Position numbers and translations under genes: made by a program. The notes under the pieces were generated by a model. The model made no database searches. It was not told the DNA's origin and was given only the letters and a program-made list of their open reading frames with translations. Shown here piece by piece: positions 1-10,000 of a DNA stretch of 64,000 nt. The stretch lies in NCBI RefSeq assembly GCF_905220415.1, contig NC_059561.1, positions 2,620,001 to 2,684,000 of the forward strand, written 5' to 3'. The stretch comes from Colias croceus. Lineage: Eukaryota; Arthropoda; Insecta; Lepidoptera; Pieridae. Numbering within the stretch: position 1 is the stretch's first letter; the number at the start of each line of letters is the position of its first letter.

Positions 1-478
1 GGGTTTGGATTATGATAGATCAACAAAATTTTCGGGATATATTGTCAATAGCGGACTTATTGAACATATTAAGTTTTAATTACATTAGCTTCTATACTTC
101 AGATTTTATTTATATCTAAAAAACGCTAATTTCGTCACTGACTCACTGATGATCATCAAAATTCTTAAGGTATTTCCTAAATCCTAATGTCCTAGAAAGC
201 TGAAATTTTGTATGTAAGCTAGTATTAGCACACAAACAACAAAAAAATTATAAAACTTGTAACTTTCATCCCCCAACCCCTTAAACTAGGGGATGGGAGT
301 TTGTATGAGACCTATAATTTTAAATTAAATTTTGATGACGCTAGAGGTCTAATCTAATAATCTAAAACTTGGTTCCCCTAGATATATATATGTATAGGTA
401 CTCCTTGTTAAAAAAAAATTAAAACTTTAATCGACATACTTATAAAATTTTGTTACAAACAACTTACAAAAAGAAATG
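1..478. other. AT-rich sequence, no feature seen
   Basis: No open frame with family resemblance, no terminal repeats and no RNA-like fold were recognised. The segment ends where the foldback element at 479 begins. Confidence 0.5.
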
Positions 479-917
479 AAATCCCACCAAAAACATTTTC
501 ATGTAAAATGTTGCCAAGACGAGCCCATATGTCTCGCACTGTCAAAAAGTTATCAGATCTCATGTAGAGCGAAGCTTCTAACACTACACGCCCTAACTCT
601 ACAAGGCCTAACTTCACAAACTCTACACCTTAGTCAAAATATGTGGCTTGGCCGTTCGTTACTACAAGAACTATTGTATAACACAAAAGTAATGCACAGT
701 GAATTAATTTTTCACCTTACGCCGATGTGAATGTAGCGAAATGGCCAAGCCACATATTTTGACTAAGGTGTAGAGTTTGTGAAGTTAGGCCTTGTAGAGT
801 TAGGGCGTGTAGTGTTAGAAGCTTCGCTCTACATGAGATCTGATAACTTTTTGACAGTGCGAGTCATATGGGCTCGTCTTGGCAACATTTTACATGAAAA
901 TGTTTTTGGTGGGATTT
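479..917. repeat. 440 bp foldback element with 175 bp arms
   Basis: Positions 479-653 and 743-917 are reverse complements of each other with a single mismatch noticed (TATGTCTC against TATGACTC), separated by an 89 bp loop. This is a hairpin-type non-autonomous DNA element. No clear target-site duplication was found, so the superfamily is open. An 84-codon open frame across the left arm and loop is a by-product of the palindrome and is not annotated as a gene. Confidence 0.85.
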
Positions 918-941
918 CTTTTACAATTAATAGCTAAAATA

Positions 942-1966
942 AGGTGGACGCGAATTACTACACCGAATTTGTACAACTTCCATTTTGCGTCCACGGTGGG
1001 CGCAAACTATACCTATAGTGCATAACAATAGAACATATTGCGTCCACATTGTTTTTCATTACGTAGCAATGAATTATTTGTTAAAATATCTAATTTAAAA
1101 TAGATTGTAAATTTTTGACTAAGACCACAAGTTGATAATTTAAATTTTCATTCAAATTAGCAAATTTTGATGCTATTTTTTCATTTTAAAAGGGGTATTA
1201 TGTGAATGAGACTTGATCATCAATTTGATATCCGTCCGTCTGTATGTCCGTCTGCCGGTCTTTCTTTCTGTCAAGACCCTTTTTCTCAGTAACGCGTCGA
1301 GGTATAAAGCTGAAATTTATATTGAATACTCAAATCTACGGTCCCTTGAAGCAGTGAAAAAATCAAACTTAGCTTAAATAAGCAAATGATACAGCCGTTT
1401 ATGCTGCAAATTTCGTCATTCGCAAGGGAATCAAAACCTACAGGGTACTTTACGTGAATACAGACACTTGAAGTTTGGTACGAAGCAACGTCTTATAGCA
1501 CAAATAAGGGAAATATTGAAAAAATAATCATTTACAGTTAAAACATACGAAAAAAACAGGTTAATACGGAAGCCTTGATGTGCAAGTCCCACTCGCATTT
1601 GGCCGGTTTTTATTAAATAGCTATATTCGTAAATAAATAATTCATTAAAATCTAATTTTTATTTGCATTTATCTGTTAAAATATCACCCAATACACTCTT
1701 AATTCCTTTTCTAAGCTGGTGGACGCGAACTGGTTCACGGGTGGACGCAAACTGGAATTTTTGGACGCGAACTGGGTAAAACGCCTAATTCTGCTATTTG
1801 TCTAGATAAATAAAAACCACATGATATTTCCAACACAATCGAAAGTAAATCTTAAAATAGACTATGTAATGAACACGTTACATAAATTTTGCGTTGAAAT
1901 TTGTTCTGGAACATTTTTATTTTCTCCTTCAAACTTTCCAACTGCACTAAGTGGACGCGAACAGGC
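942..1966. repeat. Scattered GTGGACGCGAAC motif cluster
   Basis: The motif GTGGACGCGAACTGG or close variants occurs near 942, 1720, 1741, 1762 and 1952 in direct orientation, and as GCGTCCAC near 984 and 1040 in inverse orientation. Spacing is irregular. The arrangement could be the subterminal repeats of a DNA transposon or leftovers of a minisatellite. A SINE- or LINE-like repeat (1198-1613) lies inside the cluster. Family unknown. Confidence 0.5.
1190..1613 (+). repeat. Interspersed repeat ending in CTCGCATTTGGCCGG
   Basis: This segment aligns by eye with 13100-13436 and, reversed, with about 57140-57366. Shared blocks include the AAGCTGAAATTTATAT segment, the CCTACAGGGTACTT segment and the GGCCGGTTTTT end. 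It is a dispersed retroelement-like family; the exact class cannot be fixed from these copies. Confidence 0.65.
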
Positions 1967-2332
1967 GCCCTATATCATCACGCTAATACCTAAAGAGCAG
2001 AGCAATGTGGCTAAAACCGTGGGGCACAACTCGTTTATTATATGCAGTGAAAAGAATCAATCATTATTATGGATGTTCATAATATATTTGGATTTATAAA
2101 ACAGACGCGGAAAATGTTTTGCTTGAAAATGGGAAAGATTTATCTTAGCGAGGCTTGTATACCTGATATTTATCTACAGCTATCTGTATAATAATTTAAT
2201 GTTAATAATAATTAATAAAGACGTAGTAAATTGCAGTTTCGATTCGTGACATAGTGATTCGATTAAGTTTATACATTCTCTAACTTATGAAATTATTGTT
2301 TTGTCACCGATCCTTGATATGTGAGAATTGAA
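1614..2332. other. Intergenic, only motif copies
   Basis: Apart from four of the GTGGACGCGAAC motif copies, nothing was recognised. The 92-codon frame starting at 1821 has no family resemblance and no splice context. Confidence 0.4.
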
Positions 2333-3784
2333 TTAAAGGGCCGTGTACGCGGTCCGTGCGCTGTTTGGCTCAAATATGTGATTTTTCAAACCAGATTGTC
2401 CATCAACCACTTATCTTACAAACATACGAATTACTAATAATTTTAGGAAATTTTATTGTCTATATAGTTAGTTAAGAGTTTTTTTCAATTAATACAGTAT
2501 TTGTGAATACCATCAAGATAACTGAGCCGATGATTACTTGATTTCGCTTTTAGTGTCAATTTCGAAGCTAAAAATATCTGAAATCGCTGACAGATCTAAC
2601 ACACAATTTTTTTTAACTAACTGCAAAAATCCTTATTAAAATAGTTAGTTAAAAGATTTTTTTATTTTGGACTTCTTACTTACGAAATTAAAATCCGAAC
2701 AATGTGAATTTTTTTAGAAATTATAGTCGACAAAATGATTATTTTCACCAAGATATTTGACTTAGTTTAATATTATTTTTACATATTGCAATAAAAGAAC
2801 GTCTTACTTATAAGATAAAATTTAAAAAATCAACTAAGGTACCTCTATTATTTTTCTACAATTTTTTTTAAAGTACTATAAAACACTGCGCGCGACCCGA
2901 TTAAAATCAGTCGGCAGCGAGCCTTTCCAGAGAGAGGACATGTTGCTCGGCGCTCTCCTGTGGACTTATGCTGTTCATAGTAAAAGGATAGCGCAAGCCG
3001 CGATCTATCGTAATAGATCGCGGAGATTTTGACTTGCGTTAAGAGGGCTTATTCAATTTAACGCAAGTCAAAATCTCCGCGATCTATTACGATAGATCGC
3101 GGCTTGCGCTATACTTTTACTATGAACAGCATAAGTCCACAGGAGAGCGCCGAGCAACATGTCCTCTCTCTGGAAAGGCTCGCTGCCGACTGATTTTAAT
3201 CGGGTCGCGCGCAGTGTTTTATAGTACTTTAAAAAAAATTGTAGAAAAATAATAGAGGTACCTTAGTTGATTTTTTAAATTTTATCTTATAAGTAAGACG
3301 TTCTTTTATTGCAATATGTAAAAATAATATTAAACTAAGTCAAATATCTTGGTGAAAATAATCATTTTGTCGACTATAATTTCTAAAAAAATTCACATTG
3401 TTCGGATTTTAATTTCGTAAGTAAGAAGTCCAAAATAAAAAAATCTTTTAACTAACTATTTTAATAAGGATTTTTGCAGTTAGTTAAAAAAAATTGTGTG
3501 TTAGATCTGTCAGCGATTTCAGATATTTTTAGCTTCGAAATTGACACTAAAAGCGAAATCAAGTAATCATCGGCTCAGTTATCTTGATGGTATTCACAAA
3601 TACTGTATTAATTGAAAAAAACTCTTAACTAACTATATAGACAATAAAATTTCCTAAAATTATTAGTAATTCGTATGTTTGTAAGATAAGTGGTTGATGG
3701 ACAATCTGGTTTGAAAAATCACATATTTGAGCCAAACAGCGCACGGACCGCGTACACGGCCTTAAATTGAATAAGCCCTCTTAA
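2333..3784. repeat. 1.45 kb near-perfect palindrome with TTAA junctions
   Basis: The left arm (2337-3038) and right arm (3062-3761) are reverse complements with very few differences; for example AAAGGATAG at 2985 faces AAAGTATAG read on the right arm. A 23 bp spacer at 3039-3061 begins and ends with TTAA, and its reverse complement follows the right arm at 3762-3784. The stretch 3043-3780 therefore has the form of a complete TIR element: 19 bp termini GAGGGCTTATTCAATTTAA flanked by TTAA on both sides, as for piggyBac-type insertions. The left arm is an inverted copy of its interior without the outer 15 bp of each terminus. An inner hairpin (CCGCGATCTAT facing ATAGATCGCGG) lies near the centre of each copy. 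No coding frame is present. Confidence 0.9.
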
Positions 3785-3812
3785 AGTAAATAAATACCAA
3801 AAATAATTTATT

Positions 3813-3981
3813 AAGCTATTGCATAGCTTCTATCGCGGGCCTTGAGCGCGGGGACCGATTCGAGAAATTCCGTAACGAAAAAACCTCACGCTCCTCACTC
3901 TGACGGGCGGAGGTGTGGCTTGAAGGTATAGCATGCAATAGCTTTACCGCGGCAGTCCCCGAGTGCCACACGTCGTTTTTT
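3813..3981 (+). repeat. Interspersed repeat, AAGCTATTGCATAGC family
   Basis: A 170 bp GC-rich repeat that starts AAGCTATTGCATAGCTTC and ends GAGTGCCACACGTCG followed by T-rich sequence. A near-identical copy lies at 28306-28479 inside an intron of the fifth UGT gene. Shorter pieces occur near 8358-8390, 10026-10076 and, reversed, 11100-11137. Confidence 0.8.
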
Positions 3982-4092
3982 TATTAATGTATTCATTCAT
4001 TGATTTATGTCCTATTAATAAATTGACAAACATTCTTATTCTTTGTAATAATTTGCACGCTGTTTTTTAATAACGGCTAAACATGTTGTGTT

Positions 4093-5993
4093 TTACTTAC
4101 AGTAGGTATAGTTTACCAATCGACCTATACACAACGATATATAAAACAACAATCCTATGCTTACAGTACATACAATTAAACTACATGAAACTAGCTTCAA
4201 TACAAATTCAATCTCATAATATTGAGTCCCTGCAGGGCATGTGGGCGACGGCGGCCCGCAGGTGCTTCGCCCCTCCGTGCCGCAGCACGTACTCCGTCCA
4301 CCACACAGCACGCTCAAGACCACTTTTTGTATTGTCATCAATAATACATCTTAACTTTTCTATGTTCTGCTTGAAGCTGGAAATACGAAACATTTAAAAA
4401 TTAAGAGAATACATATATATCTATTATAGATATATATATTAAATTTGTTAAAAAATAATTATTTAAAAACGATTGTCCCAAGCCTCATAACATTTAGATT
4501 TGTTTCCGTTAATAAACAATCCCTTTCAAACTGTATACAGTACTCAATTCAATTTAATTATAACATAATCATGTATAATTAAAACACTATCCATTTAGCT
4601 CTTGAGAGCATGTTATTTGTGTCAGTACATAAAAATTAATGAATAGCCCATAAAACCTCAACAAGACTTAAGAATCGTATACTAAATAAGTTTCAATTTT
4701 CCTTTATAAAATTGACCTATTTAACGTATGCTAATACTCACCTTGGGTCAAGTATCACTTTTTCAATAGCTGATCTCAATTTTTCTTCATTCAAAGTCGG
4801 AAAATCGAGTTTTAACCCAATTCCCTGATGCACATATTTCTATATATTATACCATTGGTCTCCAAGCATCGGTATACCAATAAGATGTACTCCAGCAGTA
4901 ATAGCTTCATATGTAAATTGTAGCCCCCCTTGTGTTTTAAAGGCCTTGATATTTGAATGTTCTGAAATATTACGATGGTATTATTACTACTACTACTATT
5001 CTAACTATTACTTACTACTTATACTATTACTTACTATTCTCACTTCTTATAATAATGTTGGCATTCTACACATGTATCGTATGCTAAATTTTGGAACTTT
5101 ATGATGAAATAACAATGAAATAAAATGCTATCTTTGATGCCCTACAAACTTCGATTTTATTTTAGTTGCAATGCCGTTTTAGTTATGAAGAAATTATTAG
5201 ACATAGAAGCAAATAGCAGAAATCCAGACAATAAAAATATTATTTGTATATACCAATACATAAAGTATTGTTATTGTTCAAATAATAAAAGACACTTGAA
5301 TAAATGACGGCTATGATTTTTATTTGTTTATTGTTACAAGTACATATTCGTATTATTGATTTTCATTAGTGTATGTTTAGTGGTAGGTACCTACCTCTAT
5401 TTGCATACTTACATAGTCGTCTTTTATATAAAAGAAAAAAATTATAAAACATACAAGAGTTGACTACGTTCCCCATGAATCAATTAATCAATATACTTAT
5501 AATATGATAAAGCTGAAGAGTTTGTTTGTTTGTTTGAACGCGCTAATCCCGGGAACTACTGGTCCGATTTGAAAAATTATTTCGGTGTTAGATAGCCCAT
5601 TCATCGAGGAAGGCTATAAGATCTCGCTAAGAGCGGAGCACTGCGGGTAAAACCGCGGAGCACAGGTAGTGAAAATATATTCTAATTAAATACTTTTAAA
5701 ATAATTATTAAAAGATCTCATTCTTGTAAATGAAGAATTTTTTAGACTCTTTAAATATCAACGAATAAATAAAATTACTTAGGACGTCGGATTGTGGTCG
5801 CCATTTAAAAATATTATATTCTTATTCTCTGATTTTCCTTGCATTTCGTCATCCTCCCATTTCCATAAAACATCAATTTTTTAATTTGGAAAACATAGTA
5901 ATGAACATTTGTATGGTTTCTAGCATTTGTGACCAAGCTGAAGAAAATTTTAATTTCACCATTTATTGAAGAATCTAAATACGTTTTGATATC
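4093..5993 (-). pseudogene. UGT pseudogene, exons 2-4 only
   Basis: Remnants of three UGT exons lie in the correct order with recognisable splice sites: exon 2 at 5779-5993, exon 3 at 4742-4961 and exon 4 at 4093-4376. Exon 2 is 215 bases against 223 in the intact genes and loses frame. Exon 3 carries an in-frame TAG where its relatives have GAG (WYNV-E), and the signature has changed from FITQGGLQSTDEA to FKTQGGLQFTYEA. Exon 4 keeps WWTEYVLRHGGAKHLR but has a 4-base CAGG insertion after the ATGCCCTG site, which shifts the membrane anchor out of frame. No exon 1 was found upstream. It is non-functional as a glycosyltransferase and is the downstream edge of the cluster. Confidence 0.9.
5493..5669 (+). 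mobile_element. Non-autonomous Helitron-like copy (family with GCTGAAGAGTTTG)
   Basis: Starts ATACTTATAATATGATAAAGCTG and ends in the hairpin GCGGGTAAAACCGCGGAGCACAGGTAG, a variant of the CTAG end. Related copies lie at 15689-15860, 21044-21218, 26402-26500, 27780-27955 and 50111-50248. Helitron-type ends are inferred from the 5' TC, the 3' hairpin and insertion next to T. Confidence 0.65.
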
Positions 5994-6097
5994 CTGAAAT
6001 AAGAATAATTCAACTTTTCGTACATCCAAAGACTTTTATATAAAAACTAAATCTTGTCTGATGCTATTATTCTTTCATATAGGTACATATTATGTAT

Positions 6098-6318
6098 TAG
6101 CTTTCCACCCGCGGCATCGCCCGCGCAGTCAAAGAAAAACCCGCATAGTTCCCGTTACTGTGGGATTTCCGAGATAAAACCTATCCTGTGTCCTTTCTCG
6201 GGTATCAAAATATCTCTATACCAAATTTCATGCAAATTGGTTCAGTAGCTAAGGCGTGATTGAGTAACAGACAGATAGACAGAGTTACTTTCGCATTTAT
6301 AATATTAAAAAGTATGGA
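6098..6318 (-). mobile_element. Non-autonomous Helitron-like copy (Lep1-like)
   Basis: Reads on the minus strand from a degraded TATTATAAATGCGAAAG start to the GC hairpin and a CTAA end. It belongs to the same family as 20170-20346, 47261-47503 and 53028-53249, with the shared blocks AAAGTAACTCTG, GATACCCGAGAAAGGACA and GGGTTTTTCTTTGACTG. Confidence 0.7.
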
Positions 6319-6728
6319 TGTTCATGAATAACAAAGTTGACATGTTGTAAGTCGATTTTGTAAAGATAAAAATGGTTGATGGCATAACCAATGAACTGGT
6401 TAAAGGAAATAACGAACATGTTTAGTAAATGTGAGTATTCAGGCAATTCAAAAAAATCATCAGTAAATTTAGTTTATTGTTTAATACACTTCTATTCATA
6501 CATTTGCTTCCTAAAATTTTATAGGGGTAGGAAAATTGTAAATATTATACTGTAAACGAAAATTTTGATGAATATGTAAACAACAATGTTTTAAATAAGC
6601 ATTTGCTAACATTTTTAAACTACTTTAACATTATATATATTATTTATTTATTATGAGTGTTTAGTTATCGGTATGTCCACAATAATTATTGTATTTCTCC
6701 AGTTGTTTTTTTTATGTATTACTTAATA

Positions 6729-6918
6729 CTAGCGGTCCGCCCCGGCTTCGCCCGTGGTACATATTTCGCAATAAAAGGTAGCCTATGTTCTTTCTCATGG
6801 TCTGAAGATTGTCTGTGCCAAATTTCATCAAAATCGGTTGAGAGGTTTATGCGTGAAAACCATACATACATATACATACATAATTACAAACTTTTCCTCT
6901 TTATAATATTAGTATAGA
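6729..6918 (-). mobile_element. Helitron-like copy, complete ends
   Basis: On the minus strand it begins TCTATACTAATATTATAAAG and ends with a GC hairpin (CGGGCGAAGCCGGGGCGG) and CTAG, inserted between A and T. These are the hallmarks of a non-autonomous Helitron. It has no coding capacity. Confidence 0.8.
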
Positions 6919-7038
6919 TATTTGAACAATTGAGGATAGTATCATGTAGGTAAATCAAGGAAATAAAACACTTCGTTCGTATAACAATAATTTATTTTAT
7001 TCTTAAATTATCTACACAATACCTAACTCGAATATAAA

Positions 7039-10000
7039 CTACGATACTTTTAACTTAGATTTAGACATAAATTTCATTATTATAAAATATATCACTGCTA
7101 TAACTGGAACTACTATGGCAGCTAATAGCGATAGTAGTTTTAATACAAATTCAATCTCATAGTACTGAGTCCAGGGCATGTTGGCGGCGGCGGCCCGCAG
7201 GTGCTTCGCCCCTCCGTGCCGCAGCACGTACTCCGTCCACCACACCGCGCGATCCAGTGCGCTAACTGGCTGGTCTTTTAATAGTGTACGCAGTTTTATC
7301 ATATTCTCTCGATAGCTGAAAAAAATTTTAAAACGTTTGCCACATTGATGATCATAGTTGCTTGTAACCGTACATAGGTACCTACCTAATTTTCAAAAGA
7401 TTCGTCAATGAATTTAATAACTCGTTTAAATTTTATAATTGGTAATGGTATAATTCGTAAAAAGATAGTCTCAAATGAATTTTAAACGCTTTTTAAAAAT
7501 AGAGTTATCATATTATACGCCATAATTTTTGTAAAAAGGTCAGAAAATCGTTTCATATTGTTGATATTAATTAAAATACTTTAGGCATTTTGATTTAGGT
7601 ATGCTTACGAGGTTATGATTGTTTCAATTGCGATGTTAAAGACAATTGAAAATGAAAATGTATCCTATTACATATCAGAAAAGATACTTATTCTTATTTT
7701 CTTAATAGAGACAATAACTATTGAAACTGGATATACATATAAAGAACTAGCTTTCCGCCTGCAGCTTCGCCCGCGTTTTCAAAGAAAAGCCCGCGTAGTT
7801 CCCGTTCCCGTGGGATTTCCGGGATAAAACCTAGCCTATGTTACTCGTGGATAATGTAGCTTTCGAATGGTGAAAGAATTTTTAAAATCGGTCCAGTAGT
7901 TTATGAGCCTTTTCATTACAATCAAACAAACAAAGTTTTCCTCTTTATAGTATTAGTGTAGATAATAATATTCCTTCGAGTTATATATTATAGTTAATAT
8001 ATAAGTAATAAATGATTTATTGTTTCTGTATAATACTCTTCTATTATATCAATAATGTTTCCTTTATTTTCACTCGTGATACGATAAATGAAGAAAAAGG
8101 TTTCTGTAATATTATAATGGACAATTGAATATTATCTCTCATGAATTTGTTATCTGCGGGAAACATTTATAATTTTATTGAAGTGAACTCTTTTAGCGGC
8201 GTTGGGTATAAAATCTTAAACTCGCGTCAGGACACGTGGCCTGATCGAAAAAGCGTAAGACGGATGTTTTTTTTTTAGCCCTTATATTCCATGCGTAAGA
8301 CGGATACCATTCCAAAATATCAAACATGCTGAACGTTAATAATCAAGTTTTCACTTCTGCTGGCACTCCCGGAGTGCAACCCGTCTTTTTTTCAACACAT
8401 GTTCGATGTTTCATAATTATTGTATCAATTTTTATAACCTATTTACGATATAAAATAACAACAGCCTTGAAGTTTAAGCTTTAATTGTTATCAGAAAATG
8501 AGTAATATATAATGTAGAGCAATCTTTGACACATATAAAACAATGATAGGTTATCAAGTAGTTAAAATATTATCGTGTCACGAGAATATAAAATTGCTAA
8601 TGTCAAATTTATAACATGTTTAGCAACCAAAAATAATTTTATACTATCCCTTTATTTTATTAACCGACTTCAAAAAAAAGGAGGAGGTTATCAATTCGGC
8701 CGGTATATTTTTTTTTTTTTTTTTATGTATGTACACCGATTACTCCGAGGTTTCTGAACCGATTTACGTGATTCTTTTTTTGTTCGATGCGGGATGGTGT
8801 CGAATTGGTCCCATAAAAATTTTATTCGGATAGGCCCAGTAGTTTTTATTTTATGAGCATTTTTGTCTGTAGGTATTTGTAAATTTTGCAAGTGCAAGTT
8901 TGAAGTCGGTTGTTTTTAACGCAGTTATCACTTGTTGTATTACAGTGCATTTACATCAAACGAACATAGAGCTAGAGTAAGAGCACTATCTATACTTACC
9001 TTTTGTACTTTACCTCGCATCCATACAAATATATTATACTGTACATTGTAATGTTAAATGGTGTGGTACAATAAATGGTTAAATAAATAAATAAATATAC
9101 TTGTATTCTGTGTTATTCAGTATTAGAACATTGCATTCTTTTCGAACGCACTAAGACAACGAAAGAATTCTCCACGCTTGTTTACGCTAAAAGAATTTCA
9201 CATGGTGGGGTTCGAATGAGCATTTGCTCGTTTGATATAAATGCACCGTGACAACCGAACTCTTGTTCTATACTTATATACAAAGATAAAAGACGGAAGA
9301 CAGACGTCATTATAATAGAATATTGAATTGCCAATAAAGCAATTAATTAAAATGAATGAACAATCGATAAAGACGCAAACAGTTGTAAAGATAAGATAAA
9401 TATATAAACAGATGATGTTTGAGAATTGCATACAGAAGTTACTGACGACAAAAATGACGCCACACTATTTGCACGTGTTTATCACATAGTTGTACTACCG
9501 CCAAAAGTATCAGATATTATTTATATACACCTATAGCTTTATCAAGAATTAACGTCAAATTAACTTGTTGACTTGATAAAGTACACAATTACTACAAACA
9601 AATATGTTTTTAAATTTTCAGCATTGCAGATGTGAATGAATTATTTATTATGTCTTTAATAGATAATATTATTTCAGACTAGCTTCCGCCCGCGACTCCG
9701 TCCGCGCGGAAAAATTAAGATTTATTTTTTTCTACGTATTTTTCCGGGATAAAAAGTATCCTATTTTATGCCCAGGATAATAAGGTATAATTATACCAAG
9801 TTTCATCGAAATCGAACCGTTACTTTTCACGTGATGCCTGAACATACAGACAGACAGACAGACAGACAGACAAAAATTTTTTTAATCACATATTTGAGTT
9901 TGGTATCGATCCAGTAACACCCCCTGCTATTTATTTTTTCAATATTTTCAATGTACAGAATTGACCCTTCTACAGATTTATTATATGTATAGATAAATGC

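Noticed and set aside
476..730. 84-codon frame as a gene
   Set aside because: It lies wholly in the foldback arm and loop, with no family resemblance.
1821..2099. 92-codon frame as a gene
   Set aside because: No recognisable domain, no splice or promoter context, overlaps the motif cluster.
2333..3784. Palindrome as a pure assembly or read-foldback artefact
   Set aside because: Base differences between arms and an unequal left and right boundary argue against it, though long-read confirmation would settle the matter.
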